The notes: generated by a model not told the origin, from the sequence alone. Positions 52,268 to 61,757 are shown, numbered from the stretch's first letter. The stretch: 64,000 bases of DNA from JANRIG01 sp033765235 (GCA_033765235.1 JANRIG010000017.1:1-64000); one strand, 5' to 3'. Translations and numbers: made by a program.

Positions 52268-53905
52268 CTGAAAGTCAATGTATTAATTTTATTATTTTTG
52301 TCTTTTACAAGTTATGCACAAAATAAACAGTATTATTTTGTGTATTTCAAAGACAAAAATTGCACCACATATTCTATTGACCGGCCGGAGGTATTTTTAA
52401 GCAAAAAATCCATAGCTCGCCGCAAAAAACAAAACATACCAGTAAAATCCTATGACTTGCCTGTGTGCAGCAGCTATGTGAATACGCTCACCTTCCACAA
52501 AATACAAGTACTATATACGAGTCGCTGGCTCAATGGGGCTTATGTGAAAGCCCCGGGAAAATTGCTCGATAGTTTGACAAAAACATTTACTTTTGTTGAC
52601 AAAGTACAGATGCTCAGACCTTTTGGAGACACAGTGAATGTAAGCGAAGAAAGCATGCGGCGAAATACACGCAAAGAAAAAGTAAGGATAGAGGAAACTA
52701 CCTACGGTGGGTCATATAACCAGACACACATGATATGTGCCGATGATATGCACAGCCAAGGGTTTCAGGGACATGGCATTACCATAGCTGTGCTCGACGG
52801 TGGATATAGCAAAGCCAATGGGTTAAAGTTTTTTGAAAAATTATTTACAGAAAAAAGAGTACTTGGCACCTATGACTTTGTATCGCGCGATACCAATGTG
52901 TATGATGATATACAACACGGTACCCAAGTGCTGTCTTGCATGGCAGCATACGCCGAAGGCTCACTGATAGGCACCGCATATAATGCAAACTACTACCTCT
53001 TTCGTACAGAGGACGATGCCACTGAGTACCCTATAGAAGAGGCAAATTGGCTCATAGCAGCAGAGCGTGCCGACAGCCTGGGCGTAGATGTAATAAACTC
53101 ATCGCTAGGCTACTCTACATTTGATGACAAATCTCTGAGCTACACCATGGCACAAATGAACGGCAAAACTACCATAGCTGCCCGAGCAGCCAACTACTGT
53201 GCCCGTGTGGGTATGATAGTGGTAAACAGTGCCGGCAATATGGGAGATAAAAACTGGACCATAATACCCACACCTGCAGATGCAGACTCAATACTTGCCG
53301 TAGGTGCTGTAGATGAATTGGGCAATATTGCCTCTTTCAGTCTGGGTGGTCCTACTGCCGACGGTAGAATAAAACCCGATGTAGTAGCCAAAGGCAAAAG
53401 TGCTACTGTTGGTTTCAGTTCAGGCATAATATCTGTGGGCAACGGTACCTCATTTGCCGCTCCCATACTATGTGGTATGGTGGCATGCCTGTGGCAAGCA
53501 CTACCCATGCTCAGCAATATGCAAATCATAGATTTGGTGCGCAGCACCTCTTCACTATCATTGAGCCCTAACAATGATATGGGATATGGCATACCCTGTT
53601 TCACAAGGTCATTTGCCACATGGCTCGGGCAATCACATGTAAATATTACCGAAAAATATATCATTCCAAATCCATTTACAAACGGTCCTATCAGGCTCAT
53701 ACTCACTGAGAAAGACACTACCAAAAACGTAGATGTAGAAATATATGACTTAGCCTCAAAACTCATCTATAAGCAATTTATACCCAATGCTCTTCATGTA
53801 AATGTGCTCAATATGAATACTAATATCCTTACCCAAGGGTTGTATTATGTGAAAATTACAGGGGATGATTTTGCCCCGCGTATCATCAAGTTGGTAAAAC
53901 AATGA
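52268..53905 (+). CDS. Secreted S8 subtilisin-like protease with T9SS sorting domain
   Basis: A protein of about 546 residues. The signal peptide KVNVLILLFLSFTSYAQ is encoded from a CTG at 52268: an in-frame TAA is at 52256 and no ATG, GTG or TTG occurs before the hydrophobic core (the next, TTG at 52298, lies inside it). The catalytic triad is Asp in IAVLDGGYS, His in IQHGTQVLSC and Ser in GTSFAAPILCG. The last 85 residues are a T9SS type A sorting domain (YIIPNPFTNGPIRLILTE, ending GLYYVKITGDDFAPRIIKLVKQ in two parts). It should be secreted across the outer membrane by T9SS. Starting at CTG is unusual. Confidence 0.88.
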   Translation: MKVNVLILLFLSFTSYAQNKQYYFVYFKDKNCTTYSIDRPEVFLSKKSIARRKKQNIPVKSYDLPVCSSYVNTLTFHKIQVLYTSRWLNGAYVKAPGKLLDSLTKTFTFVDKVQMLRPFGDTVNVSEESMRRNTRKEKVRIEETTYGGSYNQTHMICADDMHSQGFQGHGITIAVLDGGYSKANGLKFFEKLFTEKRVLGTYDFVSRDTNVYDDIQHGTQVLSCMAAYAEGSLIGTAYNANYYLFRTEDDATEYPIEEANWLIAAERADSLGVDVINSSLGYSTFDDKSLSYTMAQMNGKTTIAARAANYCARVGMIVVNSAGNMGDKNWTIIPTPADADSILAVGAVDELGNIASFSLGGPTADGRIKPDVVAKGKSATVGFSSGIISVGNGTSFAAPILCGMVACLWQALPMLSNMQIIDLVRSTSSLSLSPNNDMGYGIPCFTRSFATWLGQSHVNITEKYIIPNPFTNGPIRLILTEKDTTKNVDVEIYDLASKLIYKQFIPNALHVNVLNMNTNILTQGLYYVKITGDDFAPRIIKLVKQ

Positions 53906-53935
53906 TTTGAATATAATGTCAAAAACCTTATTGAG

Positions 53936-53990
53936 TCTTGATTTTTTTGGTTCGTTTTTGTATCAAGACAAAAATGGACAAAAGAAAAAA
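53936..53990. repeat. Dispersed hairpin repeat, copy 2
   Basis: CTTGATTTTTTTGGTTCG opens the element and an A-rich arm (GGACAAAAGAAAAAAC) closes it around a TATCAAGACAAAAA centre. It resembles the segment at 10400-10449 in order and sequence. It follows the protease gene and precedes hisF, so a terminator role here is possible but unproved. Confidence 0.55.
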
Positions 53991-54054
53991 CATAATATTG
54001 CAAATTGAATTAAGATATGGATTAACTGAAATAAAAAAAATTTGATCAAATAAT

Positions 54055-54810
54055 TTGCTTACCAAACGTATCATACCATGCCTTGACATCAAAGACGGAC
54101 GCACCGTGAAAGGCACCAATTTCATAGACCTCCGCGATGCCGGCGACCCTGTAGAGCTTGCCCAAAAGTATGCGTTACAATGCGCCGATGAACTCGTTTT
54201 TTTGGATATTACTGCCACAGTACAAAATCGAAAGACCCTCAGTCAATTGGTAAGAGATGTAGCCAAAGTCATTAATATTCCGTTCACCGTAGGAGGTGGA
54301 ATAAGCTCTGTAGAAGATGTGTATGAACTGTTGCAAAACGGTGCAGACAAGATATCCATCAACTCATATGCCGTGAAAGACCCTGCCCGTGTAGATGTGC
54401 TGGCACGTGAGTTTGGCAGCCAGTGTATAGTAGTAGCCATTGATACTAAGCATATTAACAATGAGCACATGGTGCATGTACAAGGTGGGCGCACTGCCAC
54501 ACCATACCGCACCTTGGATTGGGCACGTGAGGTGCAAGACAGAGGTGCAGGCGAAATTCTGCTCACCTCCATGGACCATGACGGCGTAAAAAGCGGCTTT
54601 GCTTTGGAGCTTACAGCCACACTCTCAGCCATATTGCATATACCCATAATAGCTTCAGGTGGTGCAGGCAATATGGAGCATTTTTATGAAGCATTTACCC
54701 AAGGCCATGCAGATGCTGCACTGGCTGCCAGTGTATTTCACTACCAAGAGATTGATATTATTACGTTGAAAAACTATTTACAATCCAAAAATTTGCCTGT
54801 AAGATTGTAG
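54055..54810 (+). CDS. hisF: Imidazole glycerol phosphate synthase, cyclase subunit
   Basis: A 251-residue TIM barrel that, with HisH, makes imidazole glycerol phosphate and AICAR in histidine synthesis. Both catalytic Asp residues sit in their canonical places: D11 in IIPCLDIKDG and D130 in IVVAID. The phosphate loops (GGGISS and ASGGAGN) are intact. The start is TTG 54055; an in-frame TGA lies at 54043, so no ATG is possible. No hisH, hisA or hisIE is adjacent, so this gene is separated from the rest of its pathway. Confidence 0.95.
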   Translation: MLTKRIIPCLDIKDGRTVKGTNFIDLRDAGDPVELAQKYALQCADELVFLDITATVQNRKTLSQLVRDVAKVINIPFTVGGGISSVEDVYELLQNGADKISINSYAVKDPARVDVLAREFGSQCIVVAIDTKHINNEHMVHVQGGRTATPYRTLDWAREVQDRGAGEILLTSMDHDGVKSGFALELTATLSAILHIPIIASGGAGNMEHFYEAFTQGHADAALAASVFHYQEIDIITLKNYLQSKNLPVRL

Positions 54811-55021
54811 AATGAGGTATCTTGATATAGTTTTGAAAGTATATATGTAAAGTCAACAATTTTACATATTTTTATTTATGTGTCATATATTATATAGTTG
54901 TAAGTGTAAAGGCAGATTGTAAAATAATCTACCACAGATATACGTTTTATGTTTACGTGTAAATGTGTTTTATTTGCAATTGTATTTATCTAAGCCCATA
55001 GTAAGGTCACATAGCCATTTC

Positions 55022-55699
55022 ATGAAATATATATTAGCATTCATCATACCCTTGTCTGTATTTTCTCAAAAAAATTCCCTCACTGCACGTCCGCTCAATG
55101 CTGTAATAGGGTGCTATGGCCTTAGTTATGAGAGGCTTATCACAGAGCGAGTATCTGTATTGCTCTATGGCGAATACATATGGGGACCACACCTGGGCGA
55201 TAAAAATATCAATAGCCATCTTGCCAAAACTATGGATGGGTACTCCGGTACTGTGAAATATTCGGGTTGGGGTATGGAAGTAGAAAGCAGGTATTATTTC
55301 CGCAAAAAAGAAATAGAATTGGTGGAAGATGTGAGCAAAAATTCTGTAATTGGCTGGTATATTGGTGCTTATGTTCCTTACAGAGAGGTCATGCTCAAGT
55401 ATAGTGTAGTCACGGCCGAGCATCTTTATTATGCCACCCAAAAAGATGAAGGCATATTGCACGGTTTGCAACAAATATATGGTGTGGGTGCCACAGGAGG
55501 CAAACACTGGGTGTGGGGCAAGTTTACATTAGAGTTGAATTTAGGCTTCTCTCTAAACAAAGGGGTAGGGTTTTCACGTGAATTGATGTACACAAGACCC
55601 GGTATTGAAGAGTATTACAGAACTAAAGACATGGGTTTTTTGGGTAACTACACTTTCATTACCCCAAGGGTTGGATTAAATATGGGTATTTCATTTTAG
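55022..55699 (+). CDS. Unknown exported protein, probable small outer-membrane barrel
   Basis: A protein of about 225 residues starting at ATG 55022 with a signal peptide (MKYILAFIIPLSVFSQ). Alternating hydrophobic and aromatic residues (LYGEYIWGP, VESRYYFRKKE, FTLELNLGFSLN) and a final aromatic residue in VGLNMGISF suggest an 8-strand outer-membrane barrel. It is similar in style to DUF3575 proteins. Function unknown. The frame extends upstream to 54965 without improving the start. Confidence 0.72.
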   Translation: MKYILAFIIPLSVFSQKNSLTARPLNAVIGCYGLSYERLITERVSVLLYGEYIWGPHLGDKNINSHLAKTMDGYSGTVKYSGWGMEVESRYYFRKKEIELVEDVSKNSVIGWYIGAYVPYREVMLKYSVVTAEHLYYATQKDEGILHGLQQIYGVGATGGKHWVWGKFTLELNLGFSLNKGVGFSRELMYTRPGIEEYYRTKDMGFLGNYTFITPRVGLNMGISF

Positions 55700-55716
55700 A
55701 GATGCAGATATATTAA

Positions 55717-55866
55717 CCCATTTTATGCATTAGAAACTTAAGTACTTGAATATCAAATATTAAATTCTAATGCATAGCAATAGAAAATGCATGATGTAAT
55801 AATCTGAAAATTAAATGATTAGAAGTGTTACATATCAAAAAAGCATACTCTAATGCATAAAATGGG
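55717..55866. mobile_element. MITE-like element, copy 2 (18-bp terminal inverted repeats)
   Basis: A 150-base non-coding segment bounded by CCCATTTTATGCATTAGA (55717-55734) and its exact inverted copy (55849-55866). An extra partial copy of the terminus, TTCTAATGCATAG, lies inside at about 55765. The ends match those at 33534-33706. It lies between two convergent genes. Confidence 0.72.
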
Positions 55867-55893
55867 ATTATGCTTTTCTATTTTGCACTCACT

Positions 55894-57237
55894 TCACGTT
55901 GCTGATATTAGCGCATTTAACTTACTTTTTTTGGTATCAAAGTCAAATTTTGCATATATACTGTCAAAATACTGACGGATGTACTCGGTGCCTATATTGC
56001 CTATGCTCCCTTCATGCGAATGGTGCAGCTTATAATTAGGTTTGAATGTATGATTTTCAATCTCCTCACCTACCTTTTTGTATGCATCTCTAAATGGCAT
56101 ACCTGCCACTACCAACTCATTCACACGCTCTACGGTGAATAGATAGTCATACTTTTTGTCTTCTATTATATGCTCATTTACAATGACTTGCTCAAGCATA
56201 GCGGCGGTAAGTTGTAGGCAATCTGTAAGGTTGTCAAATGCCGGCAGTGTGTGCTCCTTTAGCAACTGCCAATCGCGGTGATAGCCCGAAGGCATATTTG
56301 CAGTAATGGCATTAATACTCTGAGGCAATGATTTGATTTGGTTAGTTTTAGCACGTATTAGCTCAAACACATCAGGATTTTTTTTGTGTGGCATAATGCT
56401 GCTACCCTCCATCAGATGTGGCGGGAATGATATAAAGTCAAAATTTTGAGATACATACAGCACTACATCTGACGCCAATTTGTTGAGCGTGTAGGCTACA
56501 GATGCCATACTGCTCAATATTACAAAATCTGCTTTGCCTCTGGTCATTTGGGCATATACCACATTGTAATTGAGCCCTGCAAATCCGAGCAAGTCTGTAG
56601 TAAGTTGCCTCTGCAGTGCAAAAGATGAACCGTAGCCTGCCGCCGAACCCAGTGGGTTGCGGTTTACTACTTCATAGGCTGCTTGCAATGTATGCAAGTC
56701 ATCGGTCAAGGCTTCGGCATAAGCTCCAAACCACAGTCCAAATGATGAGGGCATAGCTACCTGATAGTGCGTGTATCCGGGCAGCAGCACATTCTTATAC
56801 TTCTCTGACAGCGTTTGCAAAAGCTCAAAAAGCACTTTTACATTTACTACTACTTCCTCTATCTTGTCGCGCATATATAGTTTCATGTCTACCAGCACTT
56901 GGTCGTTGCGTGAGCGACCGCTATGTATTTTTTTGCCCACTTCTCCAAGCCTTTGGGTAAGCATAAACTCTATTTGCGAATGTATATCTTCTACCCCTGC
57001 ATCTATGACAAACTGTGCAGAAAGTATCTCATGGTATATTCTTATGAGCTCACTTCGCAGTGCAGCATATTCTTCTAAGGTGAGCAGGCCAATTTTTTGC
57101 AACATAGCTATATGTGCAAGTGAGCCTAATACATCATAAGGTGCCAGCTTCAAGTCCAGCACACGGTCATTGCCTGTGGTAAATTCTAATATCTTATCAT
57201 CTACGCTATATCCTTTTGCCCAAAGTTGCTTTTGCAT
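55894..57237 (-). CDS. argH: Argininosuccinate lyase
   Basis: A 447-residue enzyme of the fumarase/aspartase superfamily that splits argininosuccinate to arginine and fumarate, the last step of arginine synthesis. HSGRSRNDQVLVDMKLYMRD, LPGYTHYQVAMPSSFG, NPLGSAAGYGSSF and the catalytic loop GSSIMPHKKNPDVFEL are all present. The usual Gln of MPQKKNP is His here, a known variant to my recollection. No other arg gene is adjacent. Confidence 0.96.
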   Translation of the reverse strand: MQKQLWAKGYSVDDKILEFTTGNDRVLDLKLAPYDVLGSLAHIAMLQKIGLLTLEEYAALRSELIRIYHEILSAQFVIDAGVEDIHSQIEFMLTQRLGEVGKKIHSGRSRNDQVLVDMKLYMRDKIEEVVVNVKVLFELLQTLSEKYKNVLLPGYTHYQVAMPSSFGLWFGAYAEALTDDLHTLQAAYEVVNRNPLGSAAGYGSSFALQRQLTTDLLGFAGLNYNVVYAQMTRGKADFVILSSMASVAYTLNKLASDVVLYVSQNFDFISFPPHLMEGSSIMPHKKNPDVFELIRAKTNQIKSLPQSINAITANMPSGYHRDWQLLKEHTLPAFDNLTDCLQLTAAMLEQVIVNEHIIEDKKYDYLFTVERVNELVVAGMPFRDAYKKVGEEIENHTFKPNYKLHHSHEGSIGNIGTEYIRQYFDSIYAKFDFDTKKSKLNALISAT

Positions 57238-57403
57238 AGTATCGTACTATTTTTATGCCAAATTATGTGATAAATATTGTCAATAAAAAATATAGCAGCC
57301 TATTTTATATTACTCCAAAATAGGTTTACACAGCGTATATATGTGAGAGATGGTGTATTTTATAATGTAGCTAATTGTAAAAAAAATACAGTGATATTGG
57401 TAG

Positions 57404-57478
57404 TGGGAGCACATGGATTCGAACCAAGGACCCTCTGCTTGTAAGGCAGATGCTCTGAACCAGCTGAGCTATGCTCCC
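57404..57478 (-). tRNA. tRNA-Val (anticodon UAC)
   Basis: The minus strand folds into a 75-base tRNA: 7-bp acceptor stem GGGAGCA/TGCTCCC, D arm GCTC...GAGC, anticodon stem TCTGC/GCAGA with loop CTTACAA (anticodon TAC), 5-base variable loop and T loop TTCGAAT. The discriminator is A, and CCA is not encoded (CTA follows). The second pair of the T stem is a U-U mismatch. The 388-base gap 57238-57625 holds nothing else I recognise. Confidence 0.95.
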
Positions 57479-57625
57479 GTTTTGTTTTTTTTGAGGACTG
57501 CAAAGGTAGAAATATTTTTTACAATCAAAAAAAATATTCAATCAATAATTTTTTAATGGGAATCAAAAATATTATTATTAAGCAGTATGTATATATTTTT
57601 TTAATTTTGTCTTATATTCACCCCA

Positions 57626-58258
57626 TTGAAAAAGTATTTTAAAGATATTATTTTTTTGCTGGCCACTCTTGTTAAGGGGTTGAAACTTACATTTTCGCAT
57701 ATATACAAATCAAGAAATATTTACAAACCTATCAATGTCACCTCACCTGAGTATTTCAGGCAAGGTACAGGTATAGTCACTTTGCAATACCCTTATCAAC
57801 AAATACCATTGCCTGACAATGCCAGATATAAACTTCATAATGAGATAGATGACTGCATAGTGTGTGACAAATGCGCCATCATTTGTCCTGTAAACTGCAT
57901 AGCCATAGAGAGTATAAAATCTGTAGAGCCCATAGGCTACACCAGCGATGGCACCGTAAAAAGGCTATATGCATCCAAATTTGACATAGACATGGCCAAA
58001 TGTTGCTACTGCGGGCTATGCACCACTGTGTGCCCTACAGAGTGCCTCACCATGACCAAAGAATATGACTTTAGTATGTATGATATTCGTAATATGAACT
58101 ACCAATTCAGTGACCTCACACCCGAACTGGCTGCTGAAAAGCAAAATGAATATGATATGTATGCTGTACAAAAATCTCAACTTTCTACAGAAACACCACC
58201 TGCACCTGTACCTGCAAAACCTGCATTTAAGCCTATATTCAAAAAGCCAAACACATAA
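57626..58258 (+). CDS. nuoI: NADH-quinone oxidoreductase subunit I
   Basis: A 210-residue iron-sulfur subunit of respiratory complex I. Two 4Fe-4S motifs are present: CIVCDKCAIICPVNC (residues about 73-87) and CCYCGLCTTVCPTEC. They pass electrons towards quinone at the membrane side. The C-terminus is Pro-rich. The start is TTG 57626; the upstream in-frame ATG at 57587 runs into a stop. First gene of a three-gene block; nuoA-H and nuoL-N are not in this window. Confidence 0.93.
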   Translation: MKKYFKDIIFLLATLVKGLKLTFSHIYKSRNIYKPINVTSPEYFRQGTGIVTLQYPYQQIPLPDNARYKLHNEIDDCIVCDKCAIICPVNCIAIESIKSVEPIGYTSDGTVKRLYASKFDIDMAKCCYCGLCTTVCPTECLTMTKEYDFSMYDIRNMNYQFSDLTPELAAEKQNEYDMYAVQKSQLSTETPPAPVPAKPAFKPIFKKPNT

Positions 58259-58260
58259 TA

Positions 58261-58764
58261 ATGGAATATATCGTTTTCGTCATATTTGCAGCATTAATTA
58301 TTATTTCATGTGCAGGACTTGTATTTACACGCAATCTTGTACACGGTGCACTATTTTTTCTTTGTATCATGATTTGCACAGCGGTGATATTTGTATATAA
58401 CCAAGCCGAGTGGACAGCCGCTTCACAACTGGTAGTATATGCCGGAGGTGTAGTGATATTAATTATTTTTGGTGCCATGCTCACTGCCAACTACACACAA
58501 ATACCCAAGTTATCATTTACAAAATCTACTGTGTTTGCCTCTATAGTTTGTGTGGGTGTATTTAGCTTGCTGTTATTCATTTTCAGCAAATTGTCTGCCA
58601 CCTTATCAGGAAATGTAACTCAAATATCACAGGCAGATATCCCCTATATAGGTACCTCGCTCATGACCAGGTATGTATTACCTTTTGAAATATCAGGATT
58701 TCTATTACTTATCTCGCTCATAGGAGCTATGTTTGTACTGTCTAATAACACCCGCCATATATGA
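58261..58764 (+). CDS. nuoJ: NADH-quinone oxidoreductase subunit J
   Basis: A 167-residue membrane subunit of complex I with five helices, including TRNLVHGALFFLCIMICTAVIF, the segment LVVYAGGVVILIIFGAML and the last helix with ISLIGAMFVLSNN. Two bases follow nuoI, and its stop overlaps the nuoK start by four bases. Confidence 0.94.
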   Translation: MEYIVFVIFAALIIISCAGLVFTRNLVHGALFFLCIMICTAVIFVYNQAEWTAASQLVVYAGGVVILIIFGAMLTANYTQIPKLSFTKSTVFASIVCVGVFSLLLFIFSKLSATLSGNVTQISQADIPYIGTSLMTRYVLPFEISGFLLLISLIGAMFVLSNNTRHI

Positions 58765-59072
58765 TTTCACTTTACAGTTATCTCTTCATATCAGCCATAT
58801 TATTCAGCACTGGTATGTTTTTGGTTTTGGTCAAAAAAAATTTTATATTCATGCTCATAGGTGTGGAGCTCATGTTCAACGCTGCCAATATCAATTTTGT
58901 AGCATTTGGCTACAGGCATGGGCATTTAGACGGTAGCATATATGTTTTATTCATCATATTAACAGCAGCCTGCGAAACGGCTGTAGGACTTGCTATTATC
59001 TTGAATTTGTACAAATATTTCAAATCTATAGACCCTTCAGATGTGCATGAACTCAAAAATTATGAAAGTTAA
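58761..59072 (+). CDS. nuoK: NADH-quinone oxidoreductase subunit K
   Basis: A 103-residue complex I membrane subunit with three helices and the conserved acidic residues in MLIGVELMFNAANINFVAF (Glu) and ILTAACETAVGLAI (Glu). It ends the nuo block. The next gene, 33 bases after its stop (72 to the chosen start), is an unrelated fucosidase-type enzyme instead of nuoL. Confidence 0.95.
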   Translation: MISLYSYLFISAILFSTGMFLVLVKKNFIFMLIGVELMFNAANINFVAFGYRHGHLDGSIYVLFIILTAACETAVGLAIILNLYKYFKSIDPSDVHELKNYES

Positions 59073-59144
59073 TATAACCTTAATGTTAATTTTTTAGTAT
59101 TAATAATGAAAATGTTATATATTTTCGCCCAAATAAATAATTGT

Positions 59145-61757
59145 ATGAAAAATTTTTTCAGATTTTCGTTTATCATCACTATTGCCACAGTTGTAGCATT
59201 TACCCATTGCAATAAGGCTAAAAAAGAAAATAAATCAGTAAAATATAAAAAAAATGCTGATAGCAATGCCACCATGACACAGCTGGTGCTGTGGTATGAA
59301 CACCCGGCACTGCAAAAAGACACCGCTCCCTATGGCAATGGCACCAGTACCAATATACATGGCGATGCTGATAATAAAGGATGGTGCGAAGCATTGCCCA
59401 TTGGCAACGGCAGATTGGCTGCCATGATATTTGGAGGTATAAAGCGTGAGCGCATACAGCTCAATGAAGAGAGCCTATGGTCAGGCAAATATGCCGAATA
59501 CAATATACAAGATGCCAAAAATACATTGGATGAAGCACGAAAACTAATATTTGATGGCAAAAATGCCGACGCACAGGCACTTATAGAGCAAAAACTTACT
59601 CCCTCTGCAACAGATGCAAACAATTATCAGTCGCTTGGAGACCTATATATAGACTACACAGACATATCTGATGAAAGCATAGTGACTGACTACTACCGCG
59701 ACCTGCATATAGACTCTGCCATAGCCACAGAGCACTATCATATAGGTGATAAATTTTATACCCGCGAAATGTTTGCCAGCTTGGCAGACAATGTAATAGT
59801 GATAAAGCTTACATGCAACCAACCGAGCAGTATCAATGCTACCATATCTATGCGCCGCGAAGCCGATGCCGAAACAGTGCGCAGCCCATTTGACTCTACT
59901 TTGCTCATACAGCGAGGCGCACTGACCGCCAACGGGTTACTTCACGAAACACAAATAAAAGCCGTGTACTCAGGAGGCACCGTACGAAATGGCAGCCGCA
60001 GAATAGTAGCACAAAACGTAGATGAACTTGTATTAATAGTTTCTGCAGCTACCAACTATCGCTCATCGCAGCATGCAGTGTATGCTAAGAGGCTGCTGCT
60101 TGATGCTGCCGCCAAAAGCTATCAAGACCTGCGCCGAGCCCACATAGATGCCTACAAATCGTACTTTACCAAAGTACAAATAGACCTCAATCCCGAAGAT
60201 AAAACCTTTGACCTTGCCACCGACAAAAGACTTGAAAAAATGAAATCGGGGGTAATGGATAAGCACTTGATGCAAGTGCTGTTTCAATACGGCAGATACT
60301 TGCTCATATCATCGTCGCAACCGGGCACATTGCCGGCCAACCTTCAAGGTAAATGGAATGAGCACCTGAGCCCGCTGTATGGGTCAGGTTACAAAACCGT
60401 AAATTCACTACCTATAATATATACCCATGCAGATGCTACTAACCTGAGCGAACTCAAAGCCCCTTTGCTATGGCTCGCCGATACACTTACCAAAAACGCA
60501 AAAAACAATGCACTGTCATTGACAGGTACACCCCAAGGTATAGCCATATTTGACCAAATGAACATATTTGGCAATGTATCACCAGCTACACATCAGGTAG
60601 AAAGTTTTAATGTCTTAGGGGCTGTATATATCTGCAATACCCTATTTGAAACCTATAATTTTAACCAAGATATTGAATATCTCAAAAAAGTATATCCTTT
60701 TATGAAATTAGCTGCCCAATTTGTAGCCAACTACTTGGTGCAAGCACCGCCCGGCTCACCCATTGCAGGAAAATGGGTGGTGTGCCCCTCATTGTCTGAC
60801 GGCAACGAGTTCATGACTTCAGATGGTGCCACCTCCAAAGTATCTTATGCATCTACTCAAGACCAATCTGCTGTGAACCAACTATTCAGTAATATTATCA
60901 TAGCTATTGACGGGCAATCAGACAAAAACTTTAGGTTTGATCCGGAATTTAGGAAAACAATCATAAATCTGCAAGCAGACTTAGCTAAAACCAATAGCGA
61001 CAACGCTCAGGCAAGTATCAATGAGTGGCCTGTAAAATATCAATATGCACAAGATGCAAGTACTTCTATGTCTGCTATTTATCCATTATTCCCCTATAAT
61101 TACATCAGTAAAAATATTACCCCCGAAATGTCAACATTGGCACAAAATACCTTACAAGATATGATACCCAAACTGAAGCCCAACAGCTACAATAACGTAT
61201 GGGCTGCCAACTGCTTTGCACGTTTGCTCAACAACCCCAAAACCATTGAATATTTACTAAAACATTTACAATACAATACTGCACCCAACCTTATGAGTGT
61301 GGCACCACCATTTAGCATAGAAGGCAATATGCTGCTTACCAATGCACTCACTGAAATGCTGCTGCAAAGCCAAGACAATGAAATATCTATATTGCCCTGC
61401 CTACCCAAAGAAATAGCCTCCGGCTCAGTAAAAGGCCTCAAAGCTCGTGGTGGATTTGTATGCGACATAGCTTGGAACGGCAACAAAATAAATGCAAATA
61501 TATCATCATTGGCAGGCAATAAATGCCAACTGCGGGTCACAGGTTCACTATCTATACAAAATGCTTCAGGCCCTATAGCATACAAAAAAATACTCCGCGA
61601 CCTGATAGAATTTGAGACCAATGCCGGCGAAAGCTACACGGTGTCATACATAGCCTCCGACAAACCGAACTCAGGTGGCAAAGGCTACAATGCCTCATCG
61701 GGCAGCGAGATATGGCCCAATCTCGGCATTTGGGACGATTTGGGACTTAAGTTTTAG
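59145..61757 (+). CDS. GH95 glycoside hydrolase (alpha-L-fucosidase type), predicted exported
   Basis: A protein of about 870 residues of glycoside hydrolase family 95, which removes alpha-1,2-linked L-fucose or, in some members, L-galactose. The N-terminal domain carries WCEALPIGNGRLAAMIFGG and IQLNEESLWSGKY. The (alpha/alpha)6 barrel contains LQGKWNEHLSPLYGSGYK, and the catalytic region is around SDGNEFMTSD and beyond. I start at ATG 59145, giving a signal ending near VAFTHC, possibly a lipoprotein Cys though the lipobox is weak; the frame begins at 59106. It follows nuoK closely. No SusC/SusD pair is nearby. Confidence 0.9.
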   Translation: MKNFFRFSFIITIATVVAFTHCNKAKKENKSVKYKKNADSNATMTQLVLWYEHPALQKDTAPYGNGTSTNIHGDADNKGWCEALPIGNGRLAAMIFGGIKRERIQLNEESLWSGKYAEYNIQDAKNTLDEARKLIFDGKNADAQALIEQKLTPSATDANNYQSLGDLYIDYTDISDESIVTDYYRDLHIDSAIATEHYHIGDKFYTREMFASLADNVIVIKLTCNQPSSINATISMRREADAETVRSPFDSTLLIQRGALTANGLLHETQIKAVYSGGTVRNGSRRIVAQNVDELVLIVSAATNYRSSQHAVYAKRLLLDAAAKSYQDLRRAHIDAYKSYFTKVQIDLNPEDKTFDLATDKRLEKMKSGVMDKHLMQVLFQYGRYLLISSSQPGTLPANLQGKWNEHLSPLYGSGYKTVNSLPIIYTHADATNLSELKAPLLWLADTLTKNAKNNALSLTGTPQGIAIFDQMNIFGNVSPATHQVESFNVLGAVYICNTLFETYNFNQDIEYLKKVYPFMKLAAQFVANYLVQAPPGSPIAGKWVVCPSLSDGNEFMTSDGATSKVSYASTQDQSAVNQLFSNIIIAIDGQSDKNFRFDPEFRKTIINLQADLAKTNSDNAQASINEWPVKYQYAQDASTSMSAIYPLFPYNYISKNITPEMSTLAQNTLQDMIPKLKPNSYNNVWAANCFARLLNNPKTIEYLLKHLQYNTAPNLMSVAPPFSIEGNMLLTNALTEMLLQSQDNEISILPCLPKEIASGSVKGLKARGGFVCDIAWNGNKINANISSLAGNKCQLRVTGSLSIQNASGPIAYKKILRDLIEFETNAGESYTVSYIASDKPNSGGKGYNASSGSEIWPNLGIWDDLGLKF

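Noticed and set aside
59106..61757. Complete polysaccharide utilisation locus around GH95
   Set aside because: There is no SusC/SusD pair, no sulfatase or regulator beside it; neighbours are nuoK and aspS.
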